A DNA stretch of 64,000 nt from Parvibaculum sp041688015 (GTDB lineage: Bacteria > Pseudomonadota > Alphaproteobacteria > Parvibaculales > Parvibaculaceae): contig JBDNIY010000001.1 of NCBI GenBank assembly GCA_041688015.1, positions 434,001 to 498,000 on the forward strand. Direction: 5' to 3'. A program made the translations under genes and the position numbers. Of this stretch, positions 48,524 through 57,506 are shown piece after piece. Under the pieces are notes generated by a model. That model did not search any database. It saw only the letters and a program-made list of their open reading frames with translations, and had not been told where the DNA came from. Within the stretch, counting starts at the first letter, position 1, and every line of letters starts with the position of its first letter.

Positions 48524-49831
48524 ATGGCGCAAGTTTGGTCGAACTGGTCGGGATGGGTGAAGGCATGGCCGGAGGTCATGGCAGAACCTGCCAGCGAGGA
48601 AGAGCTTGCCGAGCTTGTGCGCGGGGCGGCAACACCCGTCCGCGTCGCCGGCAGCGGCCATTCGTTTACGCCATTGGTCGAAAGCCAAGGCACAATCATT
48701 TCGCTGCAAAAAATGTCCGGCGTGCTGGACCATGATGCAGAGGCGCATTCGGTGCGGATCAAAGCGGGCACCACCGTCCGTGATCTAGGGCCGATGCTGC
48801 TGGATCGCGGGTTGGGCCTTGCCAATCAAGGTGACATCGATCGCCAATCGCTGGCAGGCGCGGTAGGCACGGGCACACACGGCACCGGTATTGATCTGGG
48901 ATCAATGTCGGCCGCGGTCGAAGGCTTTCGGCTGGTGACAGCGAGCGGAGAGGTGCTGACGGCTAACCGGGACGAAAACCCCGACTTGTTCAATGCAGGC
49001 CGCGTCTCAATGGGCAGCCTCGGTATTATGAGCGAGATCACCATGAAGGCCCGCCCGGCCTATGCGTTGGAAGAAACCGGCGGGCGGATGTCTGTGGAGG
49101 ACGTGTTAGCGAAGGTCGAGACGCTGCGCGATACGCACCGACATTTTGAATTTTTCTGGTTTCCTTACTCCAAAGAGGCCATCGTCAAATTTCTCAGCGA
49201 GACAGAAGTAGAGCCAAAACCGCGCCACCGCCGCGATGATGGCGCCGAAACACGCGACGACAAGATTTTCAGGCTGGCGTGCGAAGTCTCGCGCTATACC
49301 CCGTTTCTGCGCGGGCCTATTCAGAAATTCCTGACCTCGGCGGGAGGACGCTACTCTCTGGCGGCTGATGCGCCGGGACGCGTGCGCTGGTCGCATGACG
49401 CCTTCCCAAGCGACCGCAACAACCGCTTCAATGAAATGGAATATGCGGTGCCCGCCGCGCAAGGTCCCGACTGCATTCGTGAAGTCGCCGCCTTCATGCG
49501 CACCTGTGGCGTCAACTTTTTGTTTCCGCTTGAATACCGCTATGTGGCGGCTGACGACATCTGGCTCAGCCCATTTTATCAGCGCGACAGCGTGACAATT
49601 TCCGTCCATCAATATCATCGCCAGCCCTATGCGAAACTCTTTGCGGGCGTTGAAGATATTTTCCGGCGCTATCAGGGCAGGCCACATTGGGGAAAGCTGC
49701 ATACCGCGCGGGCTGCTGAACTTTCGACGCTTTATCCGCGTTGGGAAGATTTTTGCAAGCTGCGGCGTGACCTCGATCCAGCGGGGAAATTCCTGAACCC
49801 TTATCTCAAGGATCTTTTTGGGGTGGCTTAA
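48524..49831 (+). CDS. FAD-dependent sugar-1,4-lactone oxidase (ALO/GULO family)
   Basis: A 435-residue protein. The N-terminal FAD_binding_4 (VAO-type) domain has VRVAGSGHSFTPL and GTGTHGTG. The C-terminal ALO domain ends in WGKLHTARAAEL…YPRWEDFCKLRRDLDPAGKFLNPYL. The family includes L-gulono-, D-arabinono- and L-galactono-lactone oxidases and alditol oxidases, so the substrate is uncertain. No signal peptide is seen. I chose the ATG at 48524; the longer frame begins inside the preceding terminator. Its stop is 2 bases from a convergent gene end. Confidence 0.87.
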   Translation: MAQVWSNWSGWVKAWPEVMAEPASEEELAELVRGAATPVRVAGSGHSFTPLVESQGTIISLQKMSGVLDHDAEAHSVRIKAGTTVRDLGPMLLDRGLGLANQGDIDRQSLAGAVGTGTHGTGIDLGSMSAAVEGFRLVTASGEVLTANRDENPDLFNAGRVSMGSLGIMSEITMKARPAYALEETGGRMSVEDVLAKVETLRDTHRHFEFFWFPYSKEAIVKFLSETEVEPKPRHRRDDGAETRDDKIFRLACEVSRYTPFLRGPIQKFLTSAGGRYSLAADAPGRVRWSHDAFPSDRNNRFNEMEYAVPAAQGPDCIREVAAFMRTCGVNFLFPLEYRYVAADDIWLSPFYQRDSVTISVHQYHRQPYAKLFAGVEDIFRRYQGRPHWGKLHTARAAELSTLYPRWEDFCKLRRDLDPAGKFLNPYLKDLFGVA

Positions 49832-49833
49832 TG

Positions 49834-50058
49834 TCAGAGCCGTTCGATTATGGCGACGATTTGTTCTTCAGCAACCGGGTCTTCTTCGGCGACGCGCAAT
49901 TCAACAAGACGGCCATGGAGGGGTGATGAAATCGGGATTTCCATCTTCATGGATTCCAGCACCAAAATGACATCGTCTTCTGCAAGCATGTCGCCGATCT
50001 TGGCTTCGATTTTCCAGACCTTGCCCGCAATCTCGCTTTTGATGTCGATCCGTGCCAC
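49834..50058 (-). CDS. Solitary biotinyl/lipoyl-attachment domain protein (BCCP-like)
   Basis: A 74-residue protein that is a single biotinyl domain. The modification lysine is in ESMKMEIP, and the two-fold hairpin pattern ends with VAIIERL. Biotin rather than lipoate is indicated by the MKM context. Normally such a domain is part of, or next to, a biotin-dependent carboxylase, but no carboxylase subunit lies in this window. It starts about 35 bases after modC on the same strand. Confidence 0.88.
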   Translation of the reverse strand: MARIDIKSEIAGKVWKIEAKIGDMLAEDDVILVLESMKMEIPISSPLHGRLVELRVAEEDPVAEEQIVAIIERL

Positions 50059-50092
50059 GCCGAATTCTCCCTGTCACTGGTGTCTATGTCGT

Positions 50093-51202
50093 TTAGTTCG
50101 ATGATCTGCTGTCGCTGGCGAGGGCCACTGACTTGATCAGGGCCCAAACCGTCATGCCGGGGACGAGAGCCAATTTATCGCTTGCGCGCTGTGTAACCCG
50201 CGCGGTGAGACGATGCGTGTCGGACAAGGAAAGCGTTACATCGACCCGACCTGCTCCGGTCGATGTAATCTCCGTGATCGTGGTTTCAATAATGTTCTGG
50301 ACGCTGATGCCCTGAAGCGGCTCCGTCGCAATGGCAATGTCGCGCGCGTGAATGCGCAGCCTGACCATGTCGCCAATGGGGCGATGCAGCAAGGGAAGAG
50401 TGAGGTGCGCGGGTCCAAGGCTCAACTCAGTAACATGCTGCGCGACATCATGGGCCAGCACATGCGCCTCGACGATCATGGCTGGATCATCGTTGCCACT
50501 GTCGTCACCGAGAATAAGCTGTTGCATTGCTGGTTGGTTCAACACATCGGCGACATTACCGGTCGCCGCTACTTTGCCAGCATGTAGAACGATGACGCGA
50601 TCAGCCAACCGCGTGATCTCGTCGATATTGTGGCTGACATAGATGATTGGCAGATCAAGCTGGCGATGTAGGGCTTCGATGAAGGGTAATATGCCGTGAC
50701 GACGGCGTGGGTCGAGGCTTGAAAGCGGTTCATCCATGAGCAGTAAGCGTGGATTGGAGAGCAGTGCGCGGCCGATGGCGACGCGTTGCGCTTCGCCGCC
50801 GGACAAATGGTGTGGGCGACGGGTGAGAAGGCGCTCAAGCCCCAGCAGCGCAATGATATCGTCGCGCGAAATAACGCCCGCGTTGCCACGACGTTTTGCG
50901 CCGTAGTCGAGATTTTCAACGACGCTCATATGCGGAAAGAGCAGAGCATCCTGAAACACATAACCGATGCGGCGATGTTCAGGCGCGAGAAAGACGCCGC
51001 GCGCTGCATCACTCAAGACTTCGCCTGCAAACGAGATATGGCCTGAGGCGGGGCGTTCTAATCCCGCGATCATCTTGAGCAACATGCTCTTGCCTGCGCC
51101 TGACGGCCCGATGATACCGGTGACGCCGCTCTCTGCGGTGAGCGTCACCTCGAGGCGAAAGTCACCAACATTGTGTTGAATGGCAAGTGAGAGGCCACTC
51201 AT
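50093..51202 (-). CDS. modC: Molybdate ABC transporter ATP-binding protein ModC
   Basis: A 369-residue ABC ATPase. Walker A is GPSGAGKS, the signature LSGGEAQRVAIGRAL, and Walker B LLLMDEPLSSLD. A C-terminal TOBE/Mop-type domain (about 290-360) binds molybdate for feedback. It powers molybdate import with ModB. It overlaps modB by four bases. The gene supports the molybdenum enzyme genes at 26.6-36.5 kb. Confidence 0.94.
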   Translation of the reverse strand: MSGLSLAIQHNVGDFRLEVTLTAESGVTGIIGPSGAGKSMLLKMIAGLERPASGHISFAGEVLSDAARGVFLAPEHRRIGYVFQDALLFPHMSVVENLDYGAKRRGNAGVISRDDIIALLGLERLLTRRPHHLSGGEAQRVAIGRALLSNPRLLLMDEPLSSLDPRRRHGILPFIEALHRQLDLPIIYVSHNIDEITRLADRVIVLHAGKVAATGNVADVLNQPAMQQLILGDDSGNDDPAMIVEAHVLAHDVAQHVTELSLGPAHLTLPLLHRPIGDMVRLRIHARDIAIATEPLQGISVQNIIETTITEITSTGAGRVDVTLSLSDTHRLTARVTQRASDKLALVPGMTVWALIKSVALASDSRSSN

Positions 51203-51915
51203 GCTTGCCCCCTGATGCGGGTCTGGGCGGCGCGTGCCAGATATTCAGAGCCAGCAAGTGCTGCGGCGGCAAGCACCAACGACAGGATGACAAAACGCAT
51301 GGCGTGAATGTCGCCGTCGGGCAACTGTAAAGCGCTATAGAGCGCGATGGGTAGGGTTTGCGTTTCACCGGGGATATTGGCGACAAAGGTAATGGTCGCT
51401 CCAAATTCGCCGAGTGCGCGGGCGAACGCCAGAAGCGCCCCGGCAATGATGCCGGGCGTGATGAGGGGCAGCGTCACCGATAGAAATACATCGAAACGGC
51501 GCGCCCCAAGCGTGCGCGCGGCAGCTTCGAGTTTAGGATCAACGGCCTCGAAGGCGAGGCGAATGGCACGCACCATCAACGGGAAGCCCATGACGGCAGA
51601 CGCCAGTGCCGCGCCCTTCCAGTTGAAAGCCAGCACAAACCCCAGCTGCGTTTCGAGCCAATGACCGATAGGCCCGTTGTGCCCAAAAACAAGCAGCAGC
51701 ACATAGCCGGTAACGACTGGCGGCAAGACGAGTGGCAGATAAACGAGGCCGTCCAGCCAGAACTTGCCAGGGAAATTTTTGCGCGCCAGCACCCATGCAA
51801 TGGCGATGCCGGGGCCAAGCGACAAAGCGGTGCCGACGACGCCTGTCTTGAGCGAAAGCCAAAGCGCTTGCACCTCGCCGGGCGACAAGCTCAGGCTGAA
51901 CACCGCATCGGACAT
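51199..51915 (-). CDS. modB: Molybdate ABC transporter permease ModB
   Basis: A 238-residue permease with about five to six membrane helices. It has the ModB-specific EFGATITFVANIPGETQTLP and the EAA-type loop AARTLGARRFDVFLSVTLPL that contacts the ATPase. No modA (binding protein) lies beside it: the upstream neighbour is metC, only 3 bases away. The binding protein must therefore be encoded elsewhere or supplied by another system. Confidence 0.94.
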   Translation of the reverse strand: MSDAVFSLSLSPGEVQALWLSLKTGVVGTALSLGPGIAIAWVLARKNFPGKFWLDGLVYLPLVLPPVVTGYVLLLVFGHNGPIGHWLETQLGFVLAFNWKGAALASAVMGFPLMVRAIRLAFEAVDPKLEAAARTLGARRFDVFLSVTLPLITPGIIAGALLAFARALGEFGATITFVANIPGETQTLPIALYSALQLPDGDIHAMRFVILSLVLAAAALAGSEYLARAAQTRIRGQA

Positions 51916-51918
51916 GTC

Positions 51919-53094
51919 TCAGCGGGCCATTGTGTTGAGCTGCGCAAAACCAGATTCAAGATCGGCAATCAGATCATCAATATCTTCAAGGCCGGCATGG
52001 ACACGGATCAACTGCCCGCCAAAATCGCCAGACGTGGCCGTTCGATTTTTGACGAGATCCTGTGGCACGATGAGGCTCTCATAGCCGCCCCATGAATAAC
52101 CCATGCCGAAGAGGTCCAACGCGTCGAGAAAGGCAGCCAGCGCCTCCTCAGCCACCGGCTTGAGGATGAAACTGAACAAACCGCAAGCGCCTGTGAAATC
52201 GCGCTTCCACAGCGCGTGATCAGGGTGGCTGGTAAGGGCGGGGTGGAGAACGCTGGCGACTTCAGGGCGCGCCTCAAGCCAGCGCGCCAGCGCGATGCCC
52301 GTCTTCATGTGGCGCTCAAGACGCACGCCCAATGTGCGGATACCGCGCAGCACCAGATAGACGTCGTCGGGTGCAGCGGTCTGGCCGAGCGACCCATGCG
52401 CATCAACGGTTGCCTTCCACGTGCGTTCATTGGTGGTGATGGAGCCCATCATCACATCGGAATGGCCGCACAGATATTTAGTAATGGCCTGAATGGAGAC
52501 ATCGACACCATGCGCCAAAGGTTTGAAATAAAATCCCGCGCCATAGGTATTGTCCGCCATGACCACCGCTCCGCCTGCATGGGCGGCGGCGGCAATGGCT
52601 GGAATGTCCTGCACCTCAAATGAGTTTGAGCCGGGTGATTCGGTATAGACAACCGCCGTATTGGGCTTCATCAACGCGGCGATGCCCGCGCCGATCCGCG
52701 GATCGTAATAGGTGACCTCGACACCCAACTGGGTGAGCATCTTGTCGCAAAAGGCGCGCGAGGGTCCATAGACGCTATCGACCATCAGCAAGTGATCACC
52801 GGTTTTGAGATGCGCCAGCAACGCGGTCGTGACAGCCGAGAGGCCCGAGGGCGTAAGCAGGGTGTTATGGCCGCCTTCAATCGTTGTAATAGCCTGCTGT
52901 AAGGCTTTTGTTGTTGGCGTTCCCCGGCGTCCATAGGTATAGGGTTGGGCGCGATCTTTGAGTGCTTTGTGCGTCGGATAGAGGATGGTGGAGGCGTGGT
53001 AAACCGGCGGATTGACCACGCCGAAATTGGCATGCGGATCGCGGCCTATGGTGACGACGAGCGTGTCAGGGTGGTGTTCTGGTTTCTGGGTCAT
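51919..53094 (-). CDS. metC: Cystathionine beta-lyase
   Basis: A 391-residue PLP enzyme of the Cys/Met-metabolism family. It cleaves cystathionine to homocysteine, pyruvate and ammonia. The PLP lysine is in ITKYLCGHSD, and the phosphate/ring-binding region is DSVYGPSR and MADNTYGAG. The N-terminal VNPPVYHASTILYPT and length fit alphaproteobacterial MetC rather than cystathionine gamma-synthase. The ATG at 53094 is used; a TTG precedes it. It is followed after 3 bases by modB, an unusual operon pairing. Confidence 0.87.
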   Translation of the reverse strand: MTQKPEHHPDTLVVTIGRDPHANFGVVNPPVYHASTILYPTHKALKDRAQPYTYGRRGTPTTKALQQAITTIEGGHNTLLTPSGLSAVTTALLAHLKTGDHLLMVDSVYGPSRAFCDKMLTQLGVEVTYYDPRIGAGIAALMKPNTAVVYTESPGSNSFEVQDIPAIAAAAHAGGAVVMADNTYGAGFYFKPLAHGVDVSIQAITKYLCGHSDVMMGSITTNERTWKATVDAHGSLGQTAAPDDVYLVLRGIRTLGVRLERHMKTGIALARWLEARPEVASVLHPALTSHPDHALWKRDFTGACGLFSFILKPVAEEALAAFLDALDLFGMGYSWGGYESLIVPQDLVKNRTATSGDFGGQLIRVHAGLEDIDDLIADLESGFAQLNTMAR

Positions 53095-53257
53095 CAATCC
53101 TCGCTACTCACGGCAGAATTCGTCCTGGGTCGGGCTCCAACTTGGCCCTCGGTCCCGGTTCAGTGTAAGAAGGAAGCATAGCACCGAGAAGGCCCACTCT
53201 GGCAAAGGGGGTTCACCGGAAATTCAGACCGTTCAAGTCCCCTAACGAGAGCCCATA

Positions 53258-54367
53258 ATGAACAATCGCCTTGTCGCATTTCTCGTAGGTATAGTCATTG
53301 GCGCAGCCACGCTCTATTTTTTCCTACCCGGACCACCCACCTCGTTCAGCACGGCGGCGCCCTCTGCTGAAACTCAGGCACCAAGCGTCAAAGATGCCAA
53401 ACCGACCGCTGTCGCCGCCGCGACGCTCGATCTGGTGCGTTCGCGCGGCTATCTGCAATGTGGCGTGAGCCAGGGCCTACCGGGCTTTTCCAACCCCAAC
53501 GACAAGGGCGTATGGAGCGGCATTGACGTTGACTTTTGCAAGGCGGTCGCCGCCGCGATTTTTGGTGATCCGGCAAAAGTCAAATATCGCCCGCTCAGCG
53601 CCAAGGATCGTTTCACGGCGCTGCAATCAGGCGAAATCGATCTTCTGTCGCGCAACACTACATGGACCATGTCGCGCGACACCTCGCTTGGTTTCGATTT
53701 CGCAGGCATCATCTATTATGATGGGCAGGGCTTCATCGTGAAGAAGTCGTCCGGCATTACCAGCGCCTCACAACTAGCAGGCGCAACAATCTGCACCCAG
53801 ACTGGCACGACGACCGAACTCAACATGGCGGATTATTTTCGCGGGCGGCATATGCCCTACAAAGTGCTGGCCTTTGAAAAGAATGAAGAATCGCTAAGCG
53901 CCTATGACAACGGACGCTGCGACGCCTATACGACAGACGCCTCGGGTCTACATGCGCAAAAGTTGATTTTGAAAAATCCCGACGATCACATCGTTCTGCC
54001 GGAAATCATTTCCAAAGAGCCTCTGGGGCCGCTGGTGCGCCAGGGTGACGCCCAATGGACCGACATTGTGCGCTGGACGCTATTTGCGCTCATCAATGCC
54101 GAAGACATGGGCGTGACGCAGGCCAATGTCGAACAGATGAAAAACAGTGACAGCCCCAACATTCGTCGCTTGCTGGGCACGGAGGGTGCGTATGGCGATG
54201 CGCTTGGCCTCAACAGGACGTGGGCGGCCGATGCGATTAAGGCGGTCGGCAACTATGGCGAAATCTATGACCGCACGGTCGGCCCCGAAACGCCGTTAGA
54301 CATTCCGCGTGGGCTTAATGCGCTCTGGAAAAACGGCGGGCTGATGTACGCGCCGCCGATCCGTTAA
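53258..54367 (+). CDS. aapJ: Amino-acid ABC transporter substrate-binding protein (AapJ-like)
   Basis: A 369-residue periplasmic binding protein of the general L-amino-acid type (SBP family 3). An N-terminal hydrophobic signal/anchor lies at about residues 7-25, then a low-complexity linker, then LDLVRSRGYLQCGVSQGLPGFS and CDAYTTDASGLHAQK. It leads the operon aapJ-aapQ-aapM-aapP. Rhizobial Aap imports a broad range of L-amino acids; breadth here is inferred. Confidence 0.93.
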   Translation: MNNRLVAFLVGIVIGAATLYFFLPGPPTSFSTAAPSAETQAPSVKDAKPTAVAAATLDLVRSRGYLQCGVSQGLPGFSNPNDKGVWSGIDVDFCKAVAAAIFGDPAKVKYRPLSAKDRFTALQSGEIDLLSRNTTWTMSRDTSLGFDFAGIIYYDGQGFIVKKSSGITSASQLAGATICTQTGTTTELNMADYFRGRHMPYKVLAFEKNEESLSAYDNGRCDAYTTDASGLHAQKLILKNPDDHIVLPEIISKEPLGPLVRQGDAQWTDIVRWTLFALINAEDMGVTQANVEQMKNSDSPNIRRLLGTEGAYGDALGLNRTWAADAIKAVGNYGEIYDRTVGPETPLDIPRGLNALWKNGGLMYAPPIR

Positions 54368-54380
54368 AGGGGCAAAAGCA

Positions 54381-55589
54381 TTGAGCACCGAGGGGGCAAC
54401 CGTGAAAAAGAATCCGCCGAAGCCGACGGGCTTCGGGCCCGTGTCCTGGACCAATCCACGCCTGCGGGCTGTGCTCTATCAATTCCTCGCCATCGGCGGC
54501 ACGATTTCGCTCTTCACATTCTTTGCGATGACGGCGCGCACCAATCTTGAAAATCAGCACATTGCCTCGGGCTTTGCTTTCCTCAATCACACGGCCGGTT
54601 TCGGCGTCATTCAGACACTGATCCCCTATACAGAACAGAGCACCTATGGCCGCGTGTTCTGGGTAGGACTGTGCAATACATTGCTGGTGGCCGTCGTCGG
54701 CACGGTGATCGCGGTGGCGCTTGGTTTCGTGATCGGCGTGGCGCGGCTCTCAAACAACTGGCTGGTGGCGCGATTGGCGACGGTTTACGTCGAGATTCTG
54801 CGCAATATTCCGCTGTTGTTGCAATTGTTCTTTTGGTATTTCGCCATTCTGCGCCCCTTACCCGGCCCGCGCGACAGCATCGTGTTGCTGCCCAATGTGT
54901 TCCTCAACAATCGCGGTGTGGTGATGCCTGCGATTGGAACAACGCAGGCAACTCTTGGTTTTGTGCTGGTGACATTGATTGCTGTGATCGTCGGCTTGAT
55001 CCTGCGACGCCGCGGCATGAAGCGGGCCATTGAATCTGGCAAAGCCAACAATCTGGGTCGCATCGCATTGGCGCTGATTTTCGGGCTGCCGATGCTCGCG
55101 ATTGTCGCGCTCGGTACGCCATTTCACACGACACCGCCAACACTGGAGACATTTAACTTTGTTGGTGGTTGGCAATTGCTACCCGAATTTATCGCGCTAA
55201 CGGTCGGTCTGTCGCTTTATACAGCGGCCTTCATCGCCGAAATTGTGCGCTCCGGTATTCTCGCCGTTAGCAAAGGCCAGACCGAAGCGGCTTATGCCAT
55301 CGGGCTCAACAATGTGCAGACACTGCGCCTCGTCATTATCCCGCAAGCGCTGCGCGTGATCGTACCGCCGCTGACCAGCCAAATATTGAACTTGACGAAA
55401 AACTCCTCTCTCGCCGTCGCTATTGCCTATCCCGATCTAGTATCTATTTTTGCTGGCACGGTGCTGAACCAGACGGGGCAGGCGATTGAGGTCATCGCCA
55501 TGACGATGGGGGTCTATCTCGTTATCAGTTTGGCAACCTCCTATGCGATGAACTTTTATAATGCGCGTGTCGCAATCGTGGAGCGCTGA
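54381..55589 (+). CDS. aapQ: Amino-acid ABC transporter permease (AapQ-like)
   Basis: A 402-residue permease of the His/Glu/Gln/Arg/opine family. The long N-terminal part before the core and the EAA loop (GQTEAAYAIGLNNVQTLRLVIIPQALRVIVPPL) are typical of AapQ. Two starts are plausible: TTG at 54381 (AAGGGG upstream) or GTG at 54402 (GAGGGGG upstream). It pairs with AapM to form the heterodimeric channel. Confidence 0.93.
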   Translation: MSTEGATVKKNPPKPTGFGPVSWTNPRLRAVLYQFLAIGGTISLFTFFAMTARTNLENQHIASGFAFLNHTAGFGVIQTLIPYTEQSTYGRVFWVGLCNTLLVAVVGTVIAVALGFVIGVARLSNNWLVARLATVYVEILRNIPLLLQLFFWYFAILRPLPGPRDSIVLLPNVFLNNRGVVMPAIGTTQATLGFVLVTLIAVIVGLILRRRGMKRAIESGKANNLGRIALALIFGLPMLAIVALGTPFHTTPPTLETFNFVGGWQLLPEFIALTVGLSLYTAAFIAEIVRSGILAVSKGQTEAAYAIGLNNVQTLRLVIIPQALRVIVPPLTSQILNLTKNSSLAVAIAYPDLVSIFAGTVLNQTGQAIEVIAMTMGVYLVISLATSYAMNFYNARVAIVER

Positions 55590-55592
55590 GCC

Positions 55593-56654
55593 ATGATTGC
55601 CATTACATGGGCGCGTAAAAATCTGTTCTCCAGTTTTTGGAATAGCGTCCTGACGTTTTTCGCCATCTACATTATTTATATCTCGTTGCCGGGCCTGATC
55701 GATTGGGCTTTCATTCGCGCCGTTTGGCAGGGCGATAGCCGCACGGCTTGCCTTGCACCTGATAGCGGTGCCTGCTGGCCTTTTGTTAAAGCCAATATCG
55801 GCCAGTTCATCTATGGACGTTATCCAGCTTCAGAAATCTGGCGCGTCAACTTGACGTTCATTCTTGGTGTTGCGGGTCTTGTGCCGATGCTGATGCCGAC
55901 AGCACCCGCAAAACGCTGGAACCTAATCTACCTCGTTATCGCCTACCCGTTGATCGCTATTGTGTTGCTGTCCGGCGACCGACCGGGGCTGGTGCATGTG
56001 GACACTGCCATGTGGGGTGGGTTGCTCGTTACGCTCGTCGTGGCGGTCACCGGTATCGTCGTATCGCTGCCTTTAGGCATGCTGCTGGCGCTTGGGCGAC
56101 GCTCCGAGATGCCGGTGATCCGTATGCTTTCCATCGGCTTCATCGAGTTCTGGCGCGGTGTGCCACTCGTCACCGTTCTTTTTATGGCAAGCGTCATGCT
56201 GCCACTTTTTCTGCCGGAAGGTTTCAGCCTCGACAATTTGTTGCGTTGCCTGATCGGGGTGGCGCTGTTTTCATCAGCCTATATGGCTGAAGTAGTGCGC
56301 GGCGGCTTGCAAGCCATTCCGCGTGGGCAAGCAGAAGCAGCGCGCGCGGTGGGCATGAGCTATTGGCAGACGATGGGGCTCATCGTGCTGCCGCAAGCCC
56401 TGCGCTATGTCATTCCCGGTATCGTCAATACCTTCATTGGTCTGTTTAAGGACACGACGCTCGTTCTGATCGTCGGTATCTTTGATCTGCTCGGCCAGGT
56501 ACGTGCGCAACTAAGCGACCCTCATTGGGCCGTGCCGCAGGGCGCAACAACGGGCTATGTTTTTGCAGCGCTCGTCTTCTGGGTGTTTTGCTTTGCTATG
56601 TCGCGTTACTCAGTTTTCATGGAGCGGCGGCTCAATATAGGTCACAAGGATTAG
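55593..56654 (+). CDS. aapM: Amino-acid ABC transporter permease (AapM-like)
   Basis: A 353-residue second permease of the amino-acid importer, with the EAA loop GQAEAARAVGMSYWQTMGLIVLPQALRYVIPG. It starts three bases after aapQ and ends immediately before aapP, which indicates coupled translation. Confidence 0.93.
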   Translation: MIAITWARKNLFSSFWNSVLTFFAIYIIYISLPGLIDWAFIRAVWQGDSRTACLAPDSGACWPFVKANIGQFIYGRYPASEIWRVNLTFILGVAGLVPMLMPTAPAKRWNLIYLVIAYPLIAIVLLSGDRPGLVHVDTAMWGGLLVTLVVAVTGIVVSLPLGMLLALGRRSEMPVIRMLSIGFIEFWRGVPLVTVLFMASVMLPLFLPEGFSLDNLLRCLIGVALFSSAYMAEVVRGGLQAIPRGQAEAARAVGMSYWQTMGLIVLPQALRYVIPGIVNTFIGLFKDTTLVLIVGIFDLLGQVRAQLSDPHWAVPQGATTGYVFAALVFWVFCFAMSRYSVFMERRLNIGHKD

Positions 56655-57401
56655 ATGATGTCCGAACTCTCCAAGATCATGATCGGCATCGAGCATGTCC
56701 ATAAATGGTATGGCGATTTTCATGTGCTGAAGGACATCAACCTCACAGTGCGCGAAGGCGACCGCATCGTGATCGCCGGGCCGTCCGGCTCAGGAAAGTC
56801 AACGTTGATCCGTTGCATCAACCGGCTGGAAGCGCATCAGGAAGGCAAGATTTTTGTTGATGGTGTCGAGCTAACCGAAGACCTGAAACGGATCGACGCG
56901 GTGCGCCGCGAAGTCGGCATGGTGTTTCAGCAGTTCAATCTGTTTCCGCATATGACGGTGCTGGAAAATTGTACCTTGGCCCCCATCTGGGTGCGCAAGA
57001 TACCCAAGGCTGACGCGGATGTCCTTGCCATGAAATTTCTGGAGCGCGTGAAAATTCCAGAGCAAGCATTGAAATTTCCCGGTCAATTGTCAGGCGGCCA
57101 GCAACAACGTGTCGCCATCGCGCGCGCGCTCTGCATGACGCCCAAGATCATGTTGTTTGATGAGCCCACCTCCGCCCTTGATCCTGAGATGATCAAGGAA
57201 GTACTCGACGTGATGGTGGAACTGGCCGAAGACGGCATGACCATGGTCTGCGTGACCCACGAAATGGGCTTCGCGCGTCAGGTCGCCGACCGTGTCGTTT
57301 TCATGGATCAAGGCGAGATCGTGGAAGAAGCCGAGCCTGAGATATTCTTTGCTACACCTAAGAATGAACGAACAAAGGCATTTCTGGCGCAGATTTTGTG
57401 A
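56655..57401 (+). CDS. aapP: Amino-acid ABC transporter ATP-binding protein (AapP-like)
   Basis: A 248-residue ATPase. Walker A is GPSGSGKST, the signature LSGGQQQRVAIARAL, and Walker B IMLFDEPTSALDPEM. It closes the aapJQMP operon directly after aapM. An adjacent second ATG is one codon downstream. No clear terminator follows. Confidence 0.95.
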   Translation: MMSELSKIMIGIEHVHKWYGDFHVLKDINLTVREGDRIVIAGPSGSGKSTLIRCINRLEAHQEGKIFVDGVELTEDLKRIDAVRREVGMVFQQFNLFPHMTVLENCTLAPIWVRKIPKADADVLAMKFLERVKIPEQALKFPGQLSGGQQQRVAIARALCMTPKIMLFDEPTSALDPEMIKEVLDVMVELAEDGMTMVCVTHEMGFARQVADRVVFMDQGEIVEEAEPEIFFATPKNERTKAFLAQIL

Positions 57402-57506
57402 TCGAAATATCAGGCGTTATCTTGATTTGCTGGCCAGCAGGTTACACATCAATTTGAAGGGAGTTGCGGCTTGCGCTTGCCCCTAATCAAATTAAAGGGG
57501 TTGGTC

